NCBI GenBank assembly: GCA_964550025.1
Contig: CAZJYI010000126.1
Coordinates: 1-34,359, forward strand
Reading direction: 5' to 3'
DNA length: 34,359 bases
From: CAZJYI01 sp964550025
GTDB lineage: Bacteria > Verrucomicrobiota > Kiritimatiellia > UBA8416 > CAYOBW01
Shown here: one piece after another, positions 15,640-24,027 of the stretch
Layout of the letters: every line of letters starts with the position of its first letter
Position numbering within the stretch: position 1 is the stretch's first letter
Program-made: the position numbers and the translations under genes
The notes under the pieces: model-generated
What the model saw: only the letters and a program-made list of their open reading frames with translations
The model's database searches: none
Told to the model about the DNA's origin: nothing

Positions 15640-18519
15640 TCACGACACGGGCGCCAGGAGCAGGTCGATGTCTTCCTCGCTGAATGTGATGCCCCCGCCC
15701 TCGCCGCCGTCGAGGATTGCGGTCAGCGCTTTCTTCTTTTCCTGCAGCTCCAGGATGCGGGCTTCGACGGTGTTCTCGGTCACGAATTTGTAGACGAAGA
15801 TCGGCTTGTCCTGGCCGATGCGGTGGGCGCGGTCCGTCGCCTGGTCCTCCACCGCCGGATTCCACCACGGGTCGTAGTGGATCACGGTGTCGGCGGCGGT
15901 CAGGTTGAGACCCAGGCCGCCGGCTTTCAGGCTGATGAGAAAGAGGGGCACTTCACCCTCCTGGAAACGCCTGACCGGTGTTTCGCGGTCGACGGTCGAA
16001 CCGCGCAGCTCAACGTACGGCATGCTGTCGGCGTCGAGCATCTGCTTGATCAGGTCCAGCATGCTGGTGAACTGCGAGAAGAGCAGGATTCGACGGCCTT
16101 CCTCGATCATTTCCGGCAGCATACCGGCCAGCAGATCGAGTTTGCACGAGTCCCGCGGCAGGTCGTAGGTTTGCTCCCCGTCTTTCAACCGCGGGTCGCA
16201 GCAGATCTGGCGCAATTTGAGCAGTGCGTCGAGGATAACGATCCGCGAGCGTTCCATACCCTTCGCTGCCATCTCCTCGCGCACCCGCGCCGTCATTGCC
16301 ATGCGTACGCTTTGGTACAGGTCAACCTGGATGTCGCTGAGCGACACGGTTTGCACAATGGTCGTCTTCTCGGGGAGGTCCAGGGCGACCTCGTCCTTCG
16401 TGCGCCGCAGCACAAACGGCTTGATACGCCGGCGCAGGTTATTGCGTACGACCGGGTGACCGTCCCGCTCGACCGGGAGCCGAAAATCGCGATGGAAGCC
16501 GTCCTGGGTTCCCAGGAACCCCGGCATGGCGAAGTGCATCAACGACCAAAGCTCGCCCAGGTGGTTTTCGATGGGTGTTCCCGTGAGGCAGAGCCGCAAC
16601 CGCCCCTTCAACCGGTACGCCGCACGCGCCACCTTTGAGGACGGATTCTTGATCGCCTGCGCCTCGTCCAGGATGATCGTCGAGAAGGCGCGTTCCAGGT
16701 ACATGTCTCGGTCAATGCGGAGGAGGGCGTAGCTGGTGATGACCACGTCGGCCTCGTCAAGCTGATCGAGCCGGTCATGGCGGCCGCTGCCATGCATGAC
16801 GACTGCCTGCAGGTCGGGGGCAAAGCGTGCTACCTCCGCGCGCCAGTTCGGGAGCACACTGGTCGGGGCCACCACCAGCACCGGCAAGTCGAGCGCGCCC
16901 TTCTCCTTCTCGGCCATGATGAAGGCCAGTGACTGGACCGTCTTGCCCAATCCCATATCGTCCGCCAGGATGCCGCCAAGCTGATGCTCGCCCAGGAATG
17001 CCAGCCATCCGGTGCCCGTTTCCTGGTAGGGGCGCAACGTGCCTGCCAGCCCCTTTGGAGCGGAATGCGGCTCGATCCGGAGCTCGCCCCGCAATACCCG
17101 CGCCAGCTCGCGCAGTTTCGGCGGCGGCTCCCAGGTCACGTTGAGTAGCGCATCAGATTCTACCAGCTCCGCTGCGCGCAGCTCGGAGAGCCTCAGGCGA
17201 CTTCGACGGTCCAGCGTTGTGTCGCCGAACAGCTCGAACACGTTGCGCAGGATCTGAAACAGCCGGCGCCCTTCCACGAGTACGATGCAGTTCTTTGCGG
17301 CAACGGGGATGCTCGCGGTCGCCAGGTGGGTCTCGAACCGATTGAGCGACCACTCGCGATGGCGGCGCAGGAGTGCATGCACGTGTGGCAGCAGGTTCAC
17401 CCGCTTGTTCTTCACGCGGATTCCTGTTTCGAACGTCAGCCATCCTTTGGCCGTGCTCGTGAAGTCTGAATACCAGTCGGCTTCGCCGACGGACGCCAAT
17501 TGGTAGCCCTTGTCATACCGTATCTTCCAGCCGGACGCTTCCAGCTCGGGAAAGAGCGCGTCCATGGCGTCGCCCCAGTCGTGCGGCGCGTCCGGCGGCA
17601 GGCAGAGGCACTCCGCCTCGGTCACGTTCGAGAAGAGGTCGCCGTCCGGTTCGCGGAACGGTTCCATCCCGAACGCGGCAAGTCTTGCACGCGCCTCGGA
17701 CTCGGCCGGGGTGTCGCGACCGATGTTTACGAGTGTTTCCTTGTCCATGTAGCGAATGCGCGTCTCCCGGTCGGCCGGTGTGACGACGCGCTTCCCGTAC
17801 TTGAATCCCAGCCGAGCCAACAACACGACTTCATCGTCGGCGCCTTCCCGCACGACGCGCCGGCCGGTCAGCGTCAGGATGGGAACGGGCCGGACATCGT
17901 CACGGCGCCGTTCGGGAATGTGGGGCGGCAACGGCAGTGCGGTGCCGGGGAAACGGCGCGTGAGGCGTTCGACGAACGCCAGGCTCTCCGCCGCGTCCAT
18001 CGGCTGCGCCTCGCGCCACAGTCCGGCTATCTCTTCCGGCAGGCTTGAACGTACGGGCGAGCTTGCGCCGCTTTCCGTGTTGACGCCAATCGGCGGGGTA
18101 CACGGCAAGAGAACCACCGCCGGCGGCGCGTCAAAGGAGGGGGAAAGCAGACCGGACTTCTCGTCTTTCAGCCAGACGGCATCGATCGTGATATCGTCTT
18201 CCCAGTGGAGGGGCTTGTGAGCGGCCGACCAGAGATAGCACCGCCCGGTCTGGATCATGTCCTTGACCAGCGTGAACGCGCTCCGCCCGCTGAAGAAAAT
18301 GTCCTTCCCCTTGTAGGTTTGCTGCATCAACAGCCCCATCAGGACGCGGCGGTCGCACGGTTGCAGCGTGACCCTTGCCGGCGGTGTCTGGAGCAGGGAC
18401 TTGGGCTGGTGCGGGTACTTGGTTGCACCCAGGGGCATCCCCTCGTCGATGTCGGCGCTGAACACGTAGGCGCACAGCCGTGTTGGGTCGTTCTGTTGAA
18501 GCATGTACGTAATGAGCAC
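15640..18519 (-). CDS. SNF2-family DNA-dependent ATPase/helicase
   Basis: A 959-residue Swi2/Snf2 superfamily-2 translocase that would use ATP to move along double-stranded DNA and remodel protein-DNA complexes. Residues 1-450 are a divergent N-terminal region of the type seen in long bacterial SNF2 proteins. The motor follows: motif I DMGLGKT (521-527), motif II DEAQ (618-621), LTGTPIENHLGELWSLM, then helicase-C with LLFSQFTSMLDL, LISLKAGGLGLNLT, and motif VI QATDRAHRIGQ (about 893-903), so both RecA lobes are intact. The start is GTG at 18519, because GGGAGGCG lies about 9 nt upstream; an ATG five codons inside has no site of its own. No methylase, nuclease or other defence gene is adjacent, so a solitary housekeeping role in repair or transcription is favoured. 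Confidence 0.93.
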   Translation of the reverse strand: MLITYMLQQNDPTRLCAYVFSADIDEGMPLGATKYPHQPKSLLQTPPARVTLQPCDRRVLMGLLMQQTYKGKDIFFSGRSAFTLVKDMIQTGRCYLWSAAHKPLHWEDDITIDAVWLKDEKSGLLSPSFDAPPAVVLLPCTPPIGVNTESGASSPVRSSLPEEIAGLWREAQPMDAAESLAFVERLTRRFPGTALPLPPHIPERRRDDVRPVPILTLTGRRVVREGADDEVVLLARLGFKYGKRVVTPADRETRIRYMDKETLVNIGRDTPAESEARARLAAFGMEPFREPDGDLFSNVTEAECLCLPPDAPHDWGDAMDALFPELEASGWKIRYDKGYQLASVGEADWYSDFTSTAKGWLTFETGIRVKNKRVNLLPHVHALLRRHREWSLNRFETHLATASIPVAAKNCIVLVEGRRLFQILRNVFELFGDTTLDRRSRLRLSELRAAELVESDALLNVTWEPPPKLRELARVLRGELRIEPHSAPKGLAGTLRPYQETGTGWLAFLGEHQLGGILADDMGLGKTVQSLAFIMAEKEKGALDLPVLVVAPTSVLPNWRAEVARFAPDLQAVVMHGSGRHDRLDQLDEADVVITSYALLRIDRDMYLERAFSTIILDEAQAIKNPSSKVARAAYRLKGRLRLCLTGTPIENHLGELWSLMHFAMPGFLGTQDGFHRDFRLPVERDGHPVVRNNLRRRIKPFVLRRTKDEVALDLPEKTTIVQTVSLSDIQVDLYQSVRMAMTARVREEMAAKGMERSRIVILDALLKLRQICCDPRLKDGEQTYDLPRDSCKLDLLAGMLPEMIEEGRRILLFSQFTSMLDLIKQMLDADSMPYVELRGSTVDRETPVRRFQEGEVPLFLISLKAGGLGLNLTAADTVIHYDPWWNPAVEDQATDRAHRIGQDKPIFVYKFVTENTVEARILELQEKKKALTAILDGGEGGGITFSEEDIDLLLAPVS

Positions 18520-18567
18520 GTCTGAGCGCCTCCCGGTAACTGGAATCGGATTGGGACTGTACAGACT

Positions 18568-18610
18568 TCCGGCGCCGGATGCGACCCATAAGGGACCGGC
18601 TTGTCCCGGT
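18568..18610. repeat. Two palindromes upstream of the SNF2 gene
   Basis: TCCGGCGCCGGA (18568-18579) is a perfect 12-bp palindrome. ACCGG (18595-18599) and CCGGT (18606-18610) form a 5-6-5 hairpin, with GGGAC/GTCCC as an alternative pairing. They lie 49-91 nt upstream of the GTG start, between this gene and the amidotransferase gene, and could be regulatory or belong to the CCGG-rich repeat family. Confidence 0.35.
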
Positions 18611-18692
18611 TGGTTTCCTTCTCTTGGCAGGGGCTCACAAAGCAGTTGACGCCGGCAGCTCGGGGCGGGGTCGGGATGTTGAGGTCGCGTCG

Positions 18693-19397
18693 TCAGGCAC
18701 GCCGCGCGAGGGCGGCCAGGTTGTCGAGTAGACGGCAGAGGTGGCTGTGGCAGGCGTCCATGCGCCCGGCGTCCGCTCGGATTTCGTCGGGGGACTGAAC
18801 GTACGGCGCCTCGACCAGTTCGTCGCCGCAGTGGGTCAGCATCGCCTCCAAGTCCTCGCGTGAGTACTCGAGGTGAAACTGCAGGCCGAGCACTCGGCGG
18901 TCGTATAGGAACGCCTGGTTGACGCAGGCCTGACTCTCGGCCAGGTGCACTGCCCCGTCCGGTAGCCCGAACGTGTCGCCATGCCAGTGGAAGGCCATGG
19001 GCGAGTCGGGCAGTCCGGCGCAGATGGCGTGCTCGCGTCCCTCGGGAGTCAGTGTCACCGGGAACCAGCCGATCTCCGGCTCACGGTTGCGGCAGACGCG
19101 TCCGCCCAGCACGTCGGCGATGAGCTGTGCGCCGAGGCACAACCCCACGACGGGAATCCCCGACCGTATCGCGTCGAGGATGTGTGTCTTCTCGCGGTAC
19201 AGCCAGGGGTATTTCTCATACTCATAGACGTTCATGAATCCGCCGGTGATGACGAGCAAGTCGATTTCCCCCGTGGCAGGGATGGGATCGTCGGCATAGA
19301 ACCTGGTGCGGGTGACGCGGTGTCCGCGGTCCGCAGCCCAGCGCCCGATGTGGGCTTCGTGCTCAAACGGTATGTGTTGGAAGACGTGGATCTTCAT
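18693..19397 (-). CDS. Class I glutamine amidotransferase domain protein (GMP synthase-like GATase)
   Basis: A 234-residue cytoplasmic protein made of a single class I GATase domain that would release ammonia from glutamine or act on a gamma-glutamyl substrate. The triad is complete: nucleophile Cys87 in GLCLGAQL, His175 and Glu177 in QFHLEYS. ITGGFMNVYEY (50-60) matches the oxyanion-side loop of the stand-alone GMP-synthase-like GATases (YP_-type, COG0518) rather than guaA, whose synthase half is absent. The start at 19397 follows AAGGA by 9 nt; a longer frame to 19685 runs through the divergent promoter region and is not used. It is divergent from the PQQ-propeller gene. The substrate cannot be read from sequence. 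Confidence 0.88.
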   Translation of the reverse strand: MKIHVFQHIPFEHEAHIGRWAADRGHRVTRTRFYADDPIPATGEIDLLVITGGFMNVYEYEKYPWLYREKTHILDAIRSGIPVVGLCLGAQLIADVLGGRVCRNREPEIGWFPVTLTPEGREHAICAGLPDSPMAFHWHGDTFGLPDGAVHLAESQACVNQAFLYDRRVLGLQFHLEYSREDLEAMLTHCGDELVEAPYVQSPDEIRADAGRMDACHSHLCRLLDNLAALARRA

Positions 19398-19407
19398 TTG
19401 TCGTTCC

Positions 19408-19436
19408 TTGCCCTTGTCATAGATGGATAGCATAAT
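19408..19436 (+). promoter_or_regulatory. Candidate promoter for the PQQ-propeller gene
   Basis: TTGCCC (19408-19413, 4/6) and CATAAT (19431-19436, 5/6) are separated by exactly 17 nt. The predicted transcript would have a leader of about 260 nt before the ATG at 19707, which is long, so the call is tentative. The -10 overlaps the first copy of the direct repeat. Confidence 0.3.
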
Positions 19437-19464
19437 GGCAGGAGCCGTGCCATAATGGCCGGAG
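19431..19464. repeat. Tandem direct repeat CATAATGGCMGGAG, 20-bp period
   Basis: CATAATGGCAGGAG (19431-19444) and CATAATGGCCGGAG (19451-19464) match at 13 of 14 positions and are spaced 20 bp start to start, about two helical turns. They lie in a divergent intergenic region, as expected for a tandem operator site. Confidence 0.45.
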
Positions 19465-19706
19465 AGGCTGTATAGACAGCACAAAGACCAAGAAAGACGG
19501 GCCGATCGGATGAGAGGATGTGGTCCGCGGTAAGGCAGTCCTACAATTTCGTATCTCCGGCCCGTCTCGAACGACAAAGGTGTCACGTATGGTCCGCGTG
19601 CCGCTACGTTCTTCCTTGCATCACCACGGTGTCCCCTCCAGATTGAATGACTCACGGGAGGCGGGGGGGGCCATCCAACGACCAAAGGCGGGGAGGAACG
19701 ATAGGG

Positions 19707-22700
19707 ATGCGGATTCCGGACGTAGTTGTCCTCAGCGGCATATCGGTCTTTCTGATCGCCGCTCGTTCATGGTCCGCCTCCTGGCCGCAGCACCGCGGTC
19801 CGAACCGCAACGGGATCACGACGGAGCACTCCGGCTGGAATGGCCGGAGCTGGCCTATCGGCAAGCTCTGGCAGACCCATGTGGGTGACGGGTGTACCTC
19901 GCCACTCCTCGTAGGCGGGAAGGTGTACGTCATGGGGTGGGCGTTCACGAGCAGAAGCCGTGACCGCCGTAACCCGAACGGTAGAGATACCGTTTACTGC
20001 CTGGACGCGGCAACCGGTCGTACACTTTGGACGCAGTCCTACGACCAGCCGCGCCTTTGCCGTTTCCACGATTTCGACGAGAGCGGTTACGGGGGACCAA
20101 GCGCCACCCCGACATTGGATGCGCGAACCGGTCTGCTTTTCACGCACGGCATCGACGGTGACTTCCGCTGCCTGGATGCGAAAGACGGCGGGAAGGTGCT
20201 CTGGCAGATGAATATCTACGACCGGTACAAGCTCCCGAAGAACCCCGAAATCTGGCCGGGCACCAACGACAGCGACCACGGCTGCAACAGCTCGCCGCTC
20301 GTGTACAAGGGCCGGGTCATTATCGAGGTCGGCTCCCCCAGGCATGGCACCGTCATGGCGTATGACGTGAAGACCGGCAAGGAGGCGTGGGCTTCCGAGC
20401 TGAGGACCTGGGCCGGCGAGACGCCCGGCCCGCAGTTGATCACCCTCAGCGGTGTTCCCTGCCTTGTAACGCTGACGCTGGAACACCTCGTCGTCATGCG
20501 GCTCGATCCCGGGCGCGAGGGGGAGACGGTTGTGAGATCCCCGTGGAAAGCCGGCTGGAACCAGAACATCGCTCTGCCCGCCGTTGACGGCAATCGCGTG
20601 CTGCTGACCGGTTACCACTGGATCAACGGCGGACGCGACAAGGGCGCGAGCGCCGTGTTCGACATCTCGGTGCATGGCATCACACAGCTCTGGAAGAAGC
20701 TGCCCTGTTCCAAAGCTAACGGGGGCACGCTGTATCGCGGCTACGCGTACATCGGTTCCGACAATCTGCACTGCGTCGAAATGCTGACCGGCAGACAACG
20801 CTGGGTGGATCCGGATATCACCGGTGACGACTTCGGGTGCGGCGCCTCGGTGATCATCACGGGAGACGACAAGCTGCTCTACCTGAGCGAGAAGAACACC
20901 CTGTACCTGGCAGAGCCGGGACACCGTTCGTCCCGGTATGCTCGCCTGGCCAAAGTGCCCGGGGTGTTGGATCCGAACAAAGGGCACACGTGGCCGCATG
21001 TTGCCCTCGCGGAAGGCAAGATCCTGGTGAAAGACAAGTCCGGGAACCTGGCGTGTTACGGGATCGGGACATCCGGCGGACCCCGCACGGAGGGGGGCGA
21101 CCGGGTGGTTCGGCCGGCCGCGAAACCGGCGCCCGATCCCGTCTCACCCCAAGAGCCCGCCATCGCGGTTGCGGGGGAAAAGGGACCACTGCGGCACTGG
21201 CCCCTTGACGGGCATGATGACGGAATTGCTCTGCACGGCCCCGTGCGGGTCGCCGGTCGGCTGAACCGGGGGCTGCGGTTCGACGGCAAGGACGATTACG
21301 TGGACGCCGGCACACTCGATGTCTCCGGCAACGCGATGACGCTCTGTGCCTGGGTCAAACCGGTGGAAGCCACTCGCGGCGACCCCCGCGTAGTCTCGAA
21401 GGCCGTGGGCTGGGGGGAGCAGGACCACTACTGGATGCTCGGCTTCACGGGCTCAACCAGGAAGCCGCTGTTGCGTTTTCGCCTCAAGACGGGCGGGAGA
21501 ACCACGACACTCCAGGCTCGGTCCGACACGGTCGAACTGGACCGTTGGACGCACCTGGCCGCCGTCTATGACGGGCGAGAGATGAGGCTCTACCGTGACG
21601 GAGAGCGAGTCGCCTCGGCCCGGAAGACAGGTACGATAGACTCGGCTCCCGATGCATCCGTATGGCTTGGCGGTAACCCGCCCAAGGCGACGGATCGGCC
21701 GTACCGCGGGGCCATCGACGACGTGCGTGTCTATGCCCGGGCGCTTTCCGACGGGGAGTTGCGGAAGCTGGCGAGAGGTGAATCGCTGCCGGAGGCGCTT
21801 CCCTGGCCTCGCTTCCGTGGCCCCGGTGGCCTGGGTGAAGCTCCGGGGAAGACGGCACCCCTCTATTGGGACGAGCCAAAGGGCCTCAACATCGCTTGGA
21901 AAGCGTCCGTTCCGCTGATGGGCGCGAGCTCACCGATCCTGTGCGGCGACCGCTTGATCCTGACGGGCGCCAGCGAGGAAGAACGGGAAGTGTACGCCTT
22001 TGCGGCGGACGATGGAAAGCTGCTCTGGCGTACCCTGGTTCACGCGCCAGGCGCACCCAAACAGGAGGACGAGTTCGAAGGCATGACCTACGCGGGGTCG
22101 ACGCCGGTTACCGACGGGGCTCACGTCTTCGTCGTATTCGGCAACGGAATCTGCGGGTGTCTTGATCCCGACGGACGAATCGTCTGGGTCCGGAACCTGG
22201 GACTGCCGGAAACGGGCTACAGCTACTGCACGTCCCTCGAACTGTCGGGTGATCTCCTCGTCGTCGATATGCCGGCCGGTCTTGACGACGATCCGGTGGG
22301 GCGGCTTCTCGCGTTGCGCAAACCAACAGGCAAGACAGTTTGGGAGAAGTCCGGCAAGGACCATGTTGCCGCGGACGCGTGGGCGTCACCGGTTGTTGTG
22401 CCGACAACCGCGGGCCGCCTGTTGATTACGCGGGGCGGCGGTTGGGTCATGGCTCGAGAGGCCGGCAGCGGTCGCAAGCTCTGGCATGTGCCGTCGGAGA
22501 CGGGCGATGTGTCTACCTCGCCAATCTGTACCGGCAATCTGATTATCTCTGCCGGTTACGGCGACAAGACGGATGCGATCGGGCTTGACGGGAAGGTCGT
22601 ATGGTCGTCGGAAGAGGGCGCTCCCGATGTCGCCACGCCACTGGCCGTCAACGGTGTGTTGCTGTTGCTGGACAGCAGCGGGGAGCTGACCGGGCTCCGG

Positions 22701-23000
22701 TTGCACGACGGTGCGAAGCTCTTTGCAACCGACCTGTGCGGTGTCCATGAGGGCATGTTCTACGCGTCACCCGTGTTGTCGGGCGGCAATGTGTACGTCG
22801 TTGCCGATGACGGTACAACGCTTGTGCTGCGGGCGCCGAAGCCCGACGCCCGCACACCGCCGCAAGTGGTGGCGGTCAACCGGCTGGCGGGGCAGAAGCA
22901 GTGCTGGCCGACTCCGGCCGTCGCCGACGGCCGGATATACATCCGCTCCAGTACACACCTCTATTGCATCGGGGTGGAGGACGCGGAAAGGGCGAGATAA
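19707..23000 (+). CDS. Secreted double PQQ-like beta-propeller protein with central LamG domain
   Basis: A 1097-residue exported protein. Residues 1-25 form a signal peptide (MRIPDVVVLSGISVFLIAARSWSA). The first propeller opens with WPQHRGPNRNG and carries blade motifs such as YCLDAATGRTLWTQ and DAKDGGKVLWQM (to about 460). A LamG/concanavalin-like domain follows (about 492-690: HWPLDGHDDG, LRFDGKDDYVDAG, AIDDVRVYARALSD). A second propeller opens with WPRFRGPGGLGEAP (about 698 to the end). PQQ-like propellers of this kind in PVC bacteria are usually not shown to bind PQQ and are best seen as scaffolds or glycan-binding proteins; LamG modules often bind carbohydrate. The ATG at 19707 is chosen for GGGAGG 10 nt upstream and the signal peptide. 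It faces the DUF1080 gene tail to tail. A role in polysaccharide handling is inferred from context. Confidence 0.88.
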   Translation: MRIPDVVVLSGISVFLIAARSWSASWPQHRGPNRNGITTEHSGWNGRSWPIGKLWQTHVGDGCTSPLLVGGKVYVMGWAFTSRSRDRRNPNGRDTVYCLDAATGRTLWTQSYDQPRLCRFHDFDESGYGGPSATPTLDARTGLLFTHGIDGDFRCLDAKDGGKVLWQMNIYDRYKLPKNPEIWPGTNDSDHGCNSSPLVYKGRVIIEVGSPRHGTVMAYDVKTGKEAWASELRTWAGETPGPQLITLSGVPCLVTLTLEHLVVMRLDPGREGETVVRSPWKAGWNQNIALPAVDGNRVLLTGYHWINGGRDKGASAVFDISVHGITQLWKKLPCSKANGGTLYRGYAYIGSDNLHCVEMLTGRQRWVDPDITGDDFGCGASVIITGDDKLLYLSEKNTLYLAEPGHRSSRYARLAKVPGVLDPNKGHTWPHVALAEGKILVKDKSGNLACYGIGTSGGPRTEGGDRVVRPAAKPAPDPVSPQEPAIAVAGEKGPLRHWPLDGHDDGIALHGPVRVAGRLNRGLRFDGKDDYVDAGTLDVSGNAMTLCAWVKPVEATRGDPRVVSKAVGWGEQDHYWMLGFTGSTRKPLLRFRLKTGGRTTTLQARSDTVELDRWTHLAAVYDGREMRLYRDGERVASARKTGTIDSAPDASVWLGGNPPKATDRPYRGAIDDVRVYARALSDGELRKLARGESLPEALPWPRFRGPGGLGEAPGKTAPLYWDEPKGLNIAWKASVPLMGASSPILCGDRLILTGASEEEREVYAFAADDGKLLWRTLVHAPGAPKQEDEFEGMTYAGSTPVTDGAHVFVVFGNGICGCLDPDGRIVWVRNLGLPETGYSYCTSLELSGDLLVVDMPAGLDDDPVGRLLALRKPTGKTVWEKSGKDHVAADAWASPVVVPTTAGRLLITRGGGWVMAREAGSGRKLWHVPSETGDVSTSPICTGNLIISAGYGDKTDAIGLDGKVVWSSEEGAPDVATPLAVNGVLLLLDSSGELTGLRLHDGAKLFATDLCGVHEGMFYASPVLSGGNVYVVADDGTTLVLRAPKPDARTPPQVVAVNRLAGQKQCWPTPAVADGRIYIRSSTHLYCIGVEDAERAR

Positions 23001-23061
23001 GACGCACGTGTGACCACCCCTGGGAAGCCGGGGCCAAGCACGAGCATTGTGAACGGAACCG

Positions 23062-23790
23062 TTACCTTCCGCTCTCTTTGAACCAGATGTTGCGATAGCG
23101 AACCGGGTTACCGTGGTCCTGCAGCCCAAGCGTGCCCGCCTGTTCCCTGTTGTTCGTCTCCCACCCGTCCTGTATCAGCACATTGTTGTGTTTGACCGTG
23201 ATGCGGGCGGGCTTCGTTACCTTGCCGGCTTCGACGACCGCGCGTTCGATCGTGATGTCATAGCACTGCCATTCCCCCGGCTTGCGGCAGGCGTTGACCA
23301 GCGGAATGCTCCTCTTGTAGAGCGCGCCGGCCTGTCCGTCCGGATAGGTCGTGTTCTCGTACGAATCCAGAACCTGGACCTCGGGGAAGCCACCGATGAA
23401 CACCCCGCTGTTGCCCCGCCCCTGGCCCTTGCCCTTCACCACGGCGGGCGTGGCCCACTCGATGTGGAGATGGCCGCTGGTAATCAGCTTCTCTCGCGTA
23501 CGCAGGTAACCGGTCTTGCGTACGACCTCCATGTACTCGTCTTCCACCTTCCACTTGGGGCTGTCGCTCTGGTCCTTGGCGCCTTTCCGCGGTGATTGCC
23601 GCCACAACGAAAGGTCCTTCCCGTCAAACAGGACCACCGCGCCCTCCGGCGCCGGTACGGGGACACCGTCATACTGGGGATCGACAACCGGCGGCAGGGG
23701 GCGGTTGTCCTTCTTGCCCTTCTCGGGTACGGCATGCGCAGCGAGAACACCGGCGAGAATGAGCGAGGTCAGCAGTAGGTATCGTTTCAC
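23062..23790 (-). CDS. Secreted DUF1080 (3-keto-disaccharide hydrolase-like) protein
   Basis: A 242-residue exported protein of the DUF1080 family, a concanavalin-like beta-sandwich; some members hydrolyse 3-keto-glycosides. Signal peptide: KRYLLLTSLILAGVLAAHA. Family marks are GAVVLFDGKDLSLWR, DEYMEVV, NSGVFIGGFPEVQVLDSYENTT, GALYKRSIPLVNACRKPGEWQCYDI and TLGLQDHGNPVRYRNIWF, covering the whole domain. I choose GTG at 23790: AGGA lies 6 nt before it, whereas the in-frame ATG at 23805 has no Shine-Dalgarno. An ATG start would add five residues (MKGKL) and put the AGGA inside the coding sequence. A palindrome overlaps its stop. In other PVC genomes such proteins sit with Gfo/Idh oxidoreductases that could make the 3-keto substrate; here a Gfo/Idh gene lies 6 kb away. 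Confidence 0.88.
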   Translation of the reverse strand: MKRYLLLTSLILAGVLAAHAVPEKGKKDNRPLPPVVDPQYDGVPVPAPEGAVVLFDGKDLSLWRQSPRKGAKDQSDSPKWKVEDEYMEVVRKTGYLRTREKLITSGHLHIEWATPAVVKGKGQGRGNSGVFIGGFPEVQVLDSYENTTYPDGQAGALYKRSIPLVNACRKPGEWQCYDITIERAVVEAGKVTKPARITVKHNNVLIQDGWETNNREQAGTLGLQDHGNPVRYRNIWFKESGR

Positions 23791-23934
23791 GAGCTTTCCT
23801 TTCATATCGGTTTTGCACTCTTGGTCGAAGGTCTCAGTTTCTCAGAAAAGGGGTCTCCGAGACAACGCCAGAAATGCCGTTTGTCTCTTCCCATCTGCTC
23901 CTGCTCCGGTCATGATGTGAATCTCCCTTGAGTG

Positions 23935-23949
23935 GCGACCGCGTCGCCG
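23935..23949. repeat. Perfect hairpin upstream of the GH106-like gene
   Basis: GGCGAC-CGC-GTCGCC is a perfect 6-bp stem with a 3-nt loop, 79 nt before the GTG start, in the divergent spacer between the DUF1080 and GH106-like genes. A weak promoter pairing (TTGAGT at 23929, TAGTGT after 17 nt) would straddle it, so it could be an operator, but the -10 is poor. Confidence 0.35.
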
Positions 23950-24027
23950 ATAGTGTTGCCGTCGTATACAACCGTGCGGTGTCATCGGGAGACGGATCCG
24001 CGCGCACTCAGAACGGAGGAAACCAAC

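Larger units (their letters stand above)
19398..19706. other. Divergent promoter region between amidotransferase and PQQ-propeller genes
   Basis: No coding sequence is supported in this 309-nt spacer. Its left half is less GC-rich and holds a 20-bp-period direct repeat (19431-19464) and a plausible plus-strand promoter (19408-19436). The right half ends in GGGAGG (19691-19696), the ribosome-binding site for the ATG at 19707. I see nothing else distinctive between 19470 and 19690. Confidence 0.5.

Noticed and set aside
15640..18519. SNF2 helicase as part of a phage-defence system
   Set aside because: SNF2 proteins occur in DISARM and other systems, but no methyltransferase, nuclease, PLD or DUF1998-type neighbour is present; flanking genes are a YdeI-like protein and an amidotransferase.
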